Virus record (IMG/VR): IMGVR_UViG_3300006810_000439
Span: 1-22,412 of that record
Source: a virus
Direction: 5' to 3' (one strand)
DNA: 22,412 nucleotides
This document shows, one piece after another, positions 7,608 to 13,791 of this stretch (positions within the stretch are counted from its first letter, which is position 1; every line of letters begins with the position of its first letter). The notes under the pieces were generated by a model. That model worked only from the letters and a program-made list of their open reading frames with translations. It had not been told where the DNA came from and searched no databases. The position numbers and the translations under genes were made by a program.

Positions 7608-8380
7608 GTTCTAGAACTAGCGTATGCTTTTTTCCATGATATGACTACGTCTTTTCTTGAACCCCAACCCCATGCTGTTTTTGTTTCTTTTTCAACAACT
7701 CTTACAAATTCAGGATGCATAAGTTTCATTTTTTCAGCAGCTTTTGCTTGAACTTCTTGGGTTCTATACGTTGAACAACCGCCATCAGCGTTTGACTGTA
7801 CTTGTCCTTGTGCATAAAAATAACTAACAATATTTGGAACGCCATTCCTTAATAACTGTAAAGCAATATCAAAATCTTCCATAACTTCAACACGACCATG
7901 TTTCGCCCTGCCTTTACATATATTTAAGTCATAAGCCAACACTCTGATATATCTTGTATTTTCCTCAAAAAGTTCTTCAACACTATTTCCTACTTTTCTA
8001 TTGTTACCATTTCTATCACTTATACCGCAATGCCCATAACCCATGTCCATATATCTATCAAGTAATTCAAATATTTTGTAATATTCGTTTGGTTCACAGT
8101 TTCTTAACTTATGACCATCACCTGAACGAATATGAAATTTTAAATCATCATCAAGCATACATATTCTTGGGTCATCACTTGTGTCCCATATATATTTTCT
8201 CACTGCTGAAATACCTTTTAGATGACTTGGAACAACAAGTAAGTTTTTATGCACTTTTCTATAATCATCAGCTTCGTTTTTATCTACCACAAGAACGCAT
8301 TGTTCCCTTAAGTCTTCAGGCATAAACTTAAGGGTTCTTTGGTTATCTACTCTGCTTTTAGTCGGTATGAATATCTTCAT
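7604..8380 (-). CDS. TET-associated-type glycosyltransferase (GT-A fold), predicted DNA base glycosylation
   Basis: The protein has 258 residues, with the start set at the ATG at 8380 behind AGGAG. It opens as a GT-A nucleotide-sugar-binding fold (MKIFIPTKSRVDNQ), carries the metal-binding acidic motif MLDDDL (residues 75-80), then VMEDFDIALQLLRNG (166-180) and GGCSTYRT (200-207). This set matches my memory of the TET-associated glycosyltransferase family found beside TET/JBP genes in phages, where it is predicted to add sugar to hydroxymethylated bases in DNA. A TET/JBP gene is two genes upstream in the same operon, which strongly supports that reading. It overlaps the upstream gene by 23 bases and is the last gene of the operon. 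Sugar and base identity are unknown. Confidence 0.8.
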   Translation of the reverse strand: MKIFIPTKSRVDNQRTLKFMPEDLREQCVLVVDKNEADDYRKVHKNLLVVPSHLKGISAVRKYIWDTSDDPRICMLDDDLKFHIRSGDGHKLRNCEPNEYYKIFELLDRYMDMGYGHCGISDRNGNNRKVGNSVEELFEENTRYIRVLAYDLNICKGRAKHGRVEVMEDFDIALQLLRNGVPNIVSYFYAQGQVQSNADGGCSTYRTQEVQAKAAEKMKLMHPEFVRVVEKETKTAWGWGSRKDVVISWKKAYASSRT

Positions 8381-9137
8381 AATAATTTCTCCTGAAAATG
8401 TCATCTTCTGTGCATTTTGCACCATATTGTATTTCAATGATTTTACATACTACGCTATATGGATTAGTTATTTGGTGCCATGTTCCTACTGGTACGATAA
8501 AATAGTCATGTTTATGCAAGGTTAATTTTTCATCATCTACATTGTTTTGATTATGAAAGATATCGCACTTACCTTGACTGACTAACCATATTTCTGAACG
8601 TTTATCATGTTTTTGATAACTCATACCCTTGTAAGGTTCAACAATTAATTCTTTAACTTTGACACCATCATCTTCGTATAAATTAAAATATTCTCCCCAT
8701 ACTTTATCGTATTTATCGTATTTCCAATCTTTGAGAATCCAAGATGATGAATTTTGTTTTACATTACCGCCAATACCTGATAATAATTTTATACCTGATA
8801 CTAATATTTCAGGAACATTGTTATTGTTTCTGTCTCCGCCATTACAAAATAAAATATTATCTTCAGGGTATCTTCTTTTTATTTCTTCAAGCCCATTAAT
8901 TGCTGTTCCGTGTTCATCATTTTCATTTTTAATAACTTGGTCAACATTTTTTATAGACTCTAATATTTTTTTTCTTTCAGAAAAAGGCATAAACGCTTTA
9001 CCCTTTTTATTTATTAACCAATCATCATCATTTAACAAAATTATAAGTATATTGCCTTTCTTTGACGCTTCTTCTATTAATGAAATATGTCCTGAATGTA
9101 CAGGGTCAAATCCACCGCTTATAACAGCAATGTTCAA
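8358..9137 (-). CDS. Nucleotidyltransferase-cupin fusion, predicted activated-sugar supply
   Basis: The protein has 259 residues and two domains. Residues 1-~135 are a cytidylyltransferase-like (HIGH superfamily) domain: VISGGFDPVHSGHISL with H14xGH17, MPFSERKKIL (50-59), CNGGDR (98-103) and a serine-rich SSSW (130-133) where the family has its second nucleotide-binding motif. Residues ~160-245 are a cupin resembling the C-terminal domain of GDP-mannose pyrophosphorylase/mannose-6-phosphate isomerase: GMSYQKHDKRSEIWLVSQG (H177, E182) and VPVGTWHQITNP (H221). The combination suggests making or isomerising a nucleotide sugar, and its place between TET/JBP and glycosyltransferase genes suggests that it feeds the latter. 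The start is TTG at 9137, with TTGA overlapping the TET stop; GGGGAT lies upstream at somewhat long spacing. The substrate is not predictable. Confidence 0.75.
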   Translation of the reverse strand: MNIAVISGGFDPVHSGHISLIEEASKKGNILIILLNDDDWLINKKGKAFMPFSERKKILESIKNVDQVIKNENDEHGTAINGLEEIKRRYPEDNILFCNGGDRNNNNVPEILVSGIKLLSGIGGNVKQNSSSWILKDWKYDKYDKVWGEYFNLYEDDGVKVKELIVEPYKGMSYQKHDKRSEIWLVSQGKCDIFHNQNNVDDEKLTLHKHDYFIVPVGTWHQITNPYSVVCKIIEIQYGAKCTEDDIFRRNYYEDIHTD

Positions 9138-10051
9138 TTAATTTTATCCCCTTCTTTTCTATTTTTAGCCCTGTCAAGCTCTTGTTGCATGGTTCCGCAA
9201 TGTTTTATATTTTCTCTGTAATAACAAACAACTGAAATCCTTTCAAATGGTGCTTTAGATGTCATTTTTGTATTTCCATGAACTTCATGCACGTCAAAAT
9301 AACAAACATCACCACTACTTAAATCAAAAGCACAATCATACCTTGGCATAACTGTATATCCGCCTTCATACTTACCTGCACTTAAAACTGCTAAATTTCC
9401 TAAACCTTCTTTCAAGTCACCTGCATCTGTGTGATAAGCAGTTTGAAAATTTTTATTGACTGTTACTGTGCTAAAAACTGTATCAGTAATAATAAAATCT
9501 TTGCTACTTTGGTCTACAACTTTTTTTTGTGCTTCATATCTTTCAGGACACGCTTCTTCAAACATATGACTGATATATTTTAAAAAAGGTATTGAGTTAC
9601 TAAATAATTCTCTATTTTTTTCAGTGAATGCAGTTTGTCTACAATAAGGAAACCTTGTGTTTCTATCAAAATAACCTGCGATACCTGAATTAACTTTTTT
9701 AGCACGCATGACCTTACTTAATGTGCCGTCTTGTTTTATTTCTCTGTATCTGTGCCTAGAAATAGTTTTATGTCCAACTTGGTCATCACTATCTAGAGGA
9801 CCTGCTGCTGTACCTCTATTTTCTGATTTAGTTGCTGCCCCTCTTAGATTATAATAAGCAGTTTCACATACTTTTTTGGGTATCTTACCTTTTCTAAAAA
9901 AGAATAATGGTTCGCCATCTTCGGTATAAGCATTACAATCATCATTAATTAAAATAGAATAATCATCATCTGTAGCATAACGACCTTTTAAATCATTGGC
10001 TTCTTCTTTTGTTAATTTGGGTTTCAAATAATATTTAGGTACTTCTTTCAT
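9134..10051 (-). CDS. TET/JBP-family 2-oxoglutarate/Fe(II) dioxygenase acting on DNA bases
   Basis: The 305-residue protein carries the TET/JBP signature. Fe(II) ligands are seen in TAYHTDAGD (H207, D209) and FDVHEVHGN (H258). The 2-oxoglutarate-binding arginine is R271 in FERISVVCY. KYEGGYTVMPRYDCAFDL and SSGDVCYFDV fit the double-stranded beta-helix between them. The N-terminal part is basic, with a GAATKSENRGTAAG loop. This family oxidises the 5-methyl group of thymine (JBP) or 5-methylcytosine (TET) in DNA; phage members pair with glycosyltransferases to build hypermodified bases. The start overlaps the ParB-like gene by 17 bases. Catalytic residues are complete, so an active enzyme is expected; whether it acts on T or 5mC is open. 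Confidence 0.88.
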   Translation of the reverse strand: MKEVPKYYLKPKLTKEEANDLKGRYATDDDYSILINDDCNAYTEDGEPLFFFRKGKIPKKVCETAYYNLRGAATKSENRGTAAGPLDSDDQVGHKTISRHRYREIKQDGTLSKVMRAKKVNSGIAGYFDRNTRFPYCRQTAFTEKNRELFSNSIPFLKYISHMFEEACPERYEAQKKVVDQSSKDFIITDTVFSTVTVNKNFQTAYHTDAGDLKEGLGNLAVLSAGKYEGGYTVMPRYDCAFDLSSGDVCYFDVHEVHGNTKMTSKAPFERISVVCYYRENIKHCGTMQQELDRAKNRKEGDKIN

Positions 10052-10667
10052 GTTCTTTTTTAACTGCTGTAAAAACTATATCTGAATAATTATCTACTTT
10101 ATATTTTTCTTTAAGATTCATCAACATACTTTTAAATTCTTCCAGAGTTTCAATATCATATAAAAGCATAAATTGTTTTATGTTTGTTTCAGGTATATCA
10201 AAATCTGAGCTTATGTTTAGGCTTTCAAATTCTTCATCAACATCAGGTTCATCAAATTTTAAAAAATTTTCTTTTGTGATTTTTTGTATTTCATCAAAAT
10301 CAAATCCTGTTAATTTTAAATCAAAATCGCCTTCAACTAATTTATTAAACTCTAATGACAAAGATTCAGAATCCCATTCTGAAAAATCTTGTGCTTTATT
10401 ATCCATAATTCTAAAAGCAGTTTTTTGTTCTTCAGATAACCCTGAAGCTATTTTTACTGGAACTTCATCAATTTCTAATAACTTGGCTGCTTTTATTCTT
10501 GAATGACCTGCAAGAATAACCATATCTTCATCTACAACTATTGGTACTTGCCATCCAAAGTTCTTAATGCTTTCAGCAACCCTTTGCACAGTTTTTTCAT
10601 TTAACCTTGGGTTGTTTTCATAAGGTATTATTTTTTCAACTTTTGTTAAAGTGGTTTTAAATTCCAT
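10035..10667 (-). CDS. ParB-like (ParB/sulfiredoxin fold) protein of the DNA modification operon
   Basis: The protein has 210 residues. Residues ~8-95 form a ParB-N domain: IIPYENNPRLNEKTVQRVAESI, then FGWQVPIVVDE, ILAGHSRIKAAKLL (around 50-64) and EEQKTAFRIMDNKAQDFSEWD. In phages this domain usually sits at the N-terminus of a DNA methyltransferase, but here the rest (~110-210, acidic, ending in KYKVDNYSDIVFTAVKK) has no methylase motifs such as DPPY. ParB-like domains are also known companions of TET/JBP genes. Possible roles are DNA targeting or NTP/DNA processing for the modification. The start overlaps the HTH gene stop (TAATG), with GGAG upstream. Fold confidence is high; function is uncertain. 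Confidence 0.8.
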   Translation of the reverse strand: MEFKTTLTKVEKIIPYENNPRLNEKTVQRVAESIKNFGWQVPIVVDEDMVILAGHSRIKAAKLLEIDEVPVKIASGLSEEQKTAFRIMDNKAQDFSEWDSESLSLEFNKLVEGDFDLKLTGFDFDEIQKITKENFLKFDEPDVDEEFESLNISSDFDIPETNIKQFMLLYDIETLEEFKSMLMNLKEKYKVDNYSDIVFTAVKKEHERST

Positions 10668-10897
10668 TAGTCTCTACTCCAAATAGGTGGTGTTACATCA
10701 TAAAAATCGTTTGGTTGTACTTTACCTTCAGTAACTTCATAAAGCAAAAGCATATCTTTTTTTCTTGGAATACGAGCTCCCAATATCCATTTAGCTAAAG
10801 TACCCTGTGGAACTTTTATTCCTTTTGCCATTTCAATCTCATCAATAAATGACATTTGTGTATGTTCTTGTATTTCTAAGTATTCTTTAAGTTTCAT
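10667..10897 (-). CDS. Cro/C-protein-like HTH regulator, first gene of the modification operon
   Basis: This 76-residue protein is a single XRE-type helix-turn-helix. Helices 2 and 3 are seen in MSFIDEIEMAKGIKVPQGTL and AKWILGARIPRKKDMLLLYEV, with typical Cro/YdaS-style recognition-helix residues. There is no extra sensor or cleavage domain, so it would act as a simple repressor or activator. It heads the five-gene modification operon, like controller proteins of restriction-modification systems. The region just upstream holds overlapping promoters for both directions and a degenerate ATTCCAAA element, suggesting autoregulation. The Shine-Dalgarno is weak (AAAAGA). Confidence 0.8.
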   Translation of the reverse strand: MKLKEYLEIQEHTQMSFIDEIEMAKGIKVPQGTLAKWILGARIPRKKDMLLLYEVTEGKVQPNDFYDVTPPIWSRD

Positions 10898-10979
10898 AAA
10901 AAAATCTTTTAATTATTCCAAATATGAATTATACTGAATAATTATTAAGTTGAACACCCCAAAAGGGGAGGAAAATAAA
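10898..10979. promoter_or_regulatory. Divergent control region with overlapping -10 boxes between modification and recombination operons
   Basis: On the minus strand TATAAT spans 10933-10928, and on the plus strand TATACT spans 10930-10935, so the two -10 boxes share four base pairs and cannot be occupied at once. A plus -35 could be TTTAAT (10908-10913, 16-bp spacer); the minus -35 is weak. ATTCCAAA (10915-10922), half of the phage operator, lies inside the plus promoter spacer. In the plus leader CCCCAAAAGGGG (10957-10968) is a hairpin whose 3' arm is part of the GGGGAGG ribosome site of the gene at 10980, so it could limit translation. Confidence 0.55.
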
Positions 10980-11750
10980 ATGAATAGTAATAATCCATTT
11001 GAAACGCATGATATAACACATCTATCAGCATCATCTATTAATACTTACATACAAGACCCATGTATGTTTATTATGAGATATCTATACAATCATAAGGGTG
11101 CTAGTAATCCTGCTATGTGGCGAGGAACAGTAGTTGATGAAGGCATAGGAGAAGCACTTACTTCAAATAAATCAAATAAAAAAATAATTGCTAATTCTAT
11201 TGCTAGATATGATGGCTTGTACAATTATCATAAACAAAATACAAATATTAATTTAGATAAATTAAGCAAAGAAAGAGAATTAATACCTAGATATCTTGAT
11301 ATAGCTATACCCTATTATCAAGAAATGGGTGAACCAGTTTCCTATCAAAAGGAAGTCAATTTGTTCCTTGATGATATCCCAGTTCCTATACTGGGTTACA
11401 TTGATGTTCAATATGAAGGATTAGTGCGAGACATAAAGACTGTTAGTCGTTTGCCTAGCGTTATTCCTGATACTGTAAATAGGCAGTTATCTATATATGC
11501 TGTAGCTGAAGATTGCGATGCTATGGTTGACTATGTATATGTAACTACCAAAAAAGCAGAAATGATAAGTATGCAAGTTAAGAATATTGATGAGCATATA
11601 AAAACTGTAAGAAGCGTGGCTAATGCAATCATGAACCTGCTTTCTTATTCAAATGATAAAAACCAAATAGCTAAATTATTTTATCCAAACTTTGACTCAT
11701 GGTTATGGGGTGAAGATGAAATTAAATTAGCTAAAACTATATGGAGATGA
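10980..11750 (+). CDS. RecB/Cas4-like PD-(D/E)XK exonuclease of phage recombination
   Basis: The protein has 256 residues. The start is taken at ATG 10980, eight bases after GGGGAGG, rather than an in-frame TTG at 10950. Motifs of the RecB-type nuclease fold are LSASSINTYIQDP (15-27), GTVVDEGIGEAL (49-60), GYIDV (139-143, D142), VRDIKT (149-154, D151 and K153) and RQLSIYAVA (168-176). It probably resects duplex ends to give single-stranded tails for the annealing protein encoded next (two-base gap), like the Red alpha/beta pair. The four cysteines of a Cas4 iron-sulfur cluster are absent, so Cas4 is not the right name. It is the first gene of the rightward recombination operon. Confidence 0.8.
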   Translation: MNSNNPFETHDITHLSASSINTYIQDPCMFIMRYLYNHKGASNPAMWRGTVVDEGIGEALTSNKSNKKIIANSIARYDGLYNYHKQNTNINLDKLSKERELIPRYLDIAIPYYQEMGEPVSYQKEVNLFLDDIPVPILGYIDVQYEGLVRDIKTVSRLPSVIPDTVNRQLSIYAVAEDCDAMVDYVYVTTKKAEMISMQVKNIDEHIKTVRSVANAIMNLLSYSNDKNQIAKLFYPNFDSWLWGEDEIKLAKTIWR

Positions 11751-11751
11751 A

Positions 11752-12393
11752 ATGAAATTAATTGATGTAATTAATGAAATAGCAAACTTACCTAAAGAAG
11801 ATAAAGTTCTTATCAAAGGTAAGCATTATACAACTGTAGATACTCGTCTACAGTGTTTTAGAAAAGTGTTCGGTAGTGATGCTAGGGTATCTACTGAAAT
11901 AATAATAAATGACCTAGAAAGAGTTGTTATAAAAGCAACTGTTTCAATATATCAAGATGGTGTGTGGCGTGATATAGGTAATGATTTTGCTGAAGAATTT
12001 AGAAATCAAGGACCTGTTAACAAAACAAGTGCATTAGAAAACTGTACAACATCAGCTATAGGTAGGGCTTTGGCTAACTGCGGTCTTGGTGGCGGTGAAT
12101 ATGCTTCAGCTTTTGAAGTTGATAACGCTATTAATAATAAAGCAACTGCTCCTGACTTATCTAAAGGTTATATATTTGTAAACCTTGATGGTCACAAAAT
12201 AGGTCATAGTGCTGATGAAAGTGCCTATCTTGATAAATGTAGACAATATTTAAGCGACCCTGCTGACCCTGACCAACACGCTCTATTCAGAAAAAATAGT
12301 GATGAGATTGAAAAAGCATATAACAACACTGCTGAAGGTAGCGTTGAAAGAACTGCTTATGAAAAACTTGTTGAAATCTATGTAAGAAAATGA
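11752..12393 (+). CDS. Single-strand annealing/recombination protein (Rad52/Sak-like)
   Basis: The protein has 213 residues. The conserved core is YTTVDTRLQCFRKVFG (around 26-41), a beta-rich stretch with VVIKATVSIYQDGVW, and the signature NKTSALENCTTSAIGRALAN (around 97-116) followed by GLGGGEYASAFEV. This pattern is typical of phage annealing proteins of the Rad52-like superfamily next to RecB-type exonucleases. It would coat resected single strands and pair homologous tails during replication or repair. The C-terminal ~70 residues are charged and variable, as usual. GGAGATGAA precedes the ATG, and the 3' end overlaps the next gene by four bases (ATGA). Confidence 0.75.
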   Translation: MKLIDVINEIANLPKEDKVLIKGKHYTTVDTRLQCFRKVFGSDARVSTEIIINDLERVVIKATVSIYQDGVWRDIGNDFAEEFRNQGPVNKTSALENCTTSAIGRALANCGLGGGEYASAFEVDNAINNKATAPDLSKGYIFVNLDGHKIGHSADESAYLDKCRQYLSDPADPDQHALFRKNSDEIEKAYNNTAEGSVERTAYEKLVEIYVRK

Positions 12394-12653
12394 AAAAACT
12401 TACATTAGATGATTGCGTATATTTATGTATGCGAAATGGTAAGTGGTGGACTTTTTGGAAACTACAAGAAACCATTAAAAACAAGACTGGTAAATTTTAT
12501 GGTGAGCCTTCTATAAGTGCTGCTATAAGAGATTTGAGAAAAGAACCACAAAGGGAAAAATATAAATTAGAACCTTATGGTGAAGTTATTGAAAAAAGAA
12601 GATTATTCAACAGCAATGGCTATGAATATAAATTATTAATAAAAGGAGAATAA
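12390..12653 (+). CDS. Small winged-helix DNA-binding protein
   Basis: The 87-residue protein has the layout of a small phage winged helix: KWWTFWKLQETIKNKTGKFY (helices 1-2), EPSISAAIRDLRKE (recognition helix), then EKRRLFNSNGYEYKLL as the wing. I know similar stand-alone wHTH proteins in replication/recombination operons, where their role is undefined. It overlaps the annealing-protein gene by an ATGA junction and is followed by AAAGGAG, the ribosome site of the next gene, inside its own last codons. DNA binding is likely; a regulatory role is only inferred. Confidence 0.6.
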   Translation: MKKLTLDDCVYLCMRNGKWWTFWKLQETIKNKTGKFYGEPSISAAIRDLRKEPQREKYKLEPYGEVIEKRRLFNSNGYEYKLLIKGE

Positions 12654-12654
12654 A

Positions 12655-13038
12655 TTGGATAAATTTGAAATGAAAGAAGGTACAGGTAGTTTGTGGCATG
12701 AAACTAATTGTACAGTTGTAAGAAAAGGTAAAATTAAAATTGATGGTCAAGAACGTTATGCTTCAATTTTAAAATATACACATCAAGGCGTTGATAAATA
12801 TGAACTATCAATAAGCATTGGTCTATTGCACATAAATGAACCTGAAAACAAACAATCAGAAAAAAGTCCTGATATTGGAGGTAAGGTAACTTTTAATAAT
12901 GTGCCATATAGATTTGGAGGTTGGAGAAATATACAGGATAATGGTGAAGAAAGAACAGGAGTTAAACTTTCACCTATTGAAGATGATGAAAACAACTACC
13001 AAACAACTCAACAAGACACGCAGAAAGCACCCTTCTAA
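12655..13038 (+). CDS. Unknown beta-rich protein in recombination operon (DUF736-like?)
   Basis: The protein has 127 residues and starts at TTG 12655, which sits at the correct distance from AAAGGAG; the first ATG is four codons later and lacks its own site. The sequence is beta-rich: GTGSLWHETNCTVVRKGKIKIDGQERYASIL, then KVTFNNVPYRFGGWRN and GEERTGVKLSPIEDDEN. The layout (GTGSL..., G.I.IDG..Y, GGWR, TGVKLSP) faintly resembles DUF736 proteins, and the acidic, Q-rich tail ending in APF recalls the end of single-strand-binding proteins. Position between an annealing protein and an HNH nuclease suggests nucleic-acid handling. Identification is weak. Confidence 0.5.
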   Translation: MDKFEMKEGTGSLWHETNCTVVRKGKIKIDGQERYASILKYTHQGVDKYELSISIGLLHINEPENKQSEKSPDIGGKVTFNNVPYRFGGWRNIQDNGEERTGVKLSPIEDDENNYQTTQQDTQKAPF

Positions 13039-13375
13039 AAAAAGATTAGAAGATAAAAAGCATTTAATGTGGGTTAGAACCCTGCCTTGTTTTATAAGCA
13101 GGTCAGGGTTTATAAGTTGTCAAGGTGTTATTCAAGCACATCATTTATTAAAACCTAGTGATGGTAAACGTGGTTGGTCACTAAAAGCAGGTGATGACCA
13201 AGTTATACCTTTGTGTTATTTCCATCATGCACAATTACATACCAAGTTTGGTAATGAGTTTAAATTTTTAAAGCACTATGGTTTTAAAGAAACAGCAGCC
13301 CAAGAATATGCTGAACAACTGTGGAATAAAAACTCTGACTGGATTTGTGAAAAAGATGACGATTTACCATTCTAA
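12986..13375 (+). CDS. HNH endonuclease with SSB-like C-terminal tip
   Basis: About 129 residues long if started at 12986; the frame is open from 12899, and ATG codons at 12983 and 13067 are alternatives, none with a convincing ribosome site. The HNH/beta-beta-alpha-metal core is visible: WVRTLPCFI, CQGVIQAHHLL (metal/catalytic His pair), DQVIPLCYFHHAQLHTKFG with the second His cluster. This resembles small phage HNH nucleases of the DUF968/Ref-like type found in ninB-like positions. The last residues, KDDDLPF, closely mimic the DDDIPF end of bacterial SSB. Nuclease role in recombination or packaging is inferred from context. Confidence 0.7.
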   Translation: MKTTTKQLNKTRRKHPSKKRLEDKKHLMWVRTLPCFISRSGFISCQGVIQAHHLLKPSDGKRGWSLKAGDDQVIPLCYFHHAQLHTKFGNEFKFLKHYGFKETAAQEYAEQLWNKNSDWICEKDDDLPF

Positions 13376-13391
13376 AAATAATTAAATAAAT

Positions 13392-13466
13392 ATTCCAAAA
13401 AGGGTTTACTTTTAAAAATAGTTCAGGCATACTGACTTTATAAATTGATAAAACGCCTAGAAAGGC
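13392..13466 (+). promoter_or_regulatory. Shared phage promoter/operator, copy D, with leader hairpin
   Basis: ATTCCAAAAAGGGTTTACT spans 13392-13410, with -35 TTTACT (13405-13410), a 17-bp spacer and CATACT (13428-13433) as -10. The leader TATAAATTGATAAAACGC is the same as in copies B and E. The hairpin GCCTAGAAAGGC (13455-13466) has a GCCT/AGGC stem where copies B and E have GCT/AGC and GCTTT/AAAGC; changes on both arms keep pairing. AAGGA follows directly and the ATG is at 13479. Confidence 0.75.
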
Positions 13467-13478
13467 AAGGAAATAAAA

Positions 13479-13763
13479 ATGATAAACTACTTAACTAAAA
13501 AAGAATACACAGGTCAAAATATAGATATATTAATGGCTAGTGGTTACCAAGAGGGAGATTCATTCCTCACTTTTAAACAAGCATTAAAATTAGATGGCGT
13601 TACTGGTCAAACTATGAAAGGTTTGAAAAAGTGTGCTACTTTAATGTTCGTTAAAGAATATGAAGATAAAGAAACAGGAAAGATGGTTAAAAAGCCAAAA
13701 TATTTTTCTGTATTTGATGCTAACCAAATATTAGCAAGAATTGAAAACAACAAGGCATCTTAA
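13479..13763 (+). CDS. Stand-alone ArdC N-terminal-like domain (predicted antirestriction ssDNA-binding protein)
   Basis: The 94-residue protein lines up, from memory, with the ArdC N-terminal domain over nearly its whole length: EYTGQNIDILMASGY (family Y.G.N...L), SFLTFKQALKLDG (family W.T..QA..LGG), MKGLKKCATLMFVKEY (family kGekg..v.f) and KKPKYFSVFDANQI (family f.VFN..Q). The family's zinc metalloprotease half (HExxH) is absent and no room exists for it. ArdC N-domains bind single-stranded DNA, and ArdC protects incoming DNA from restriction. Here the gene has its own shared promoter and a terminator overlapping its stop codon, so it is an independent cassette. No other assignment fits as well, but the similarity needs a profile search. 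Confidence 0.6.
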   Translation: MINYLTKKEYTGQNIDILMASGYQEGDSFLTFKQALKLDGVTGQTMKGLKKCATLMFVKEYEDKETGKMVKKPKYFSVFDANQILARIENNKAS

Positions 13764-13778
13764 TTGATGCCTTTTTTA
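13752..13778 (+). terminator. Rho-independent terminator of the ArdC-like cassette
   Basis: AAGGCATC (13752-13759), loop TTAATT, GATGCCTT (13766-13773) form a perfect eight-base stem followed by TTTT and TATA. The stop codon TAA is inside the loop. The loop and most of the stem are the same as in the minus-strand terminator at 19487-19513. Confidence 0.85.
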
Positions 13779-13791
13779 TATAGGAAATAAA

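Noticed and set aside
7608-7619. Perfect 12-base palindrome AGTTCTAGAACT at the junction of two converging genes
   Set aside because: It has no loop or T run to act as a terminator, and it codes the last residues of the glycosyltransferase; probably chance, or at most a minor site.
10035-10667. ParB-like protein as a DNA methyltransferase or plasmid-partition protein
   Set aside because: The methylase motifs that normally follow the domain in phages are missing, and there is no ParA gene or parS-like repeat.
10980-11750. Cas4 as a name for the RecB-like nuclease
   Set aside because: The iron-sulfur cysteines of Cas4 are absent (one cysteine only near the N-terminus) and no cas genes are nearby; the annealing protein next door indicates a phage recombination nuclease.
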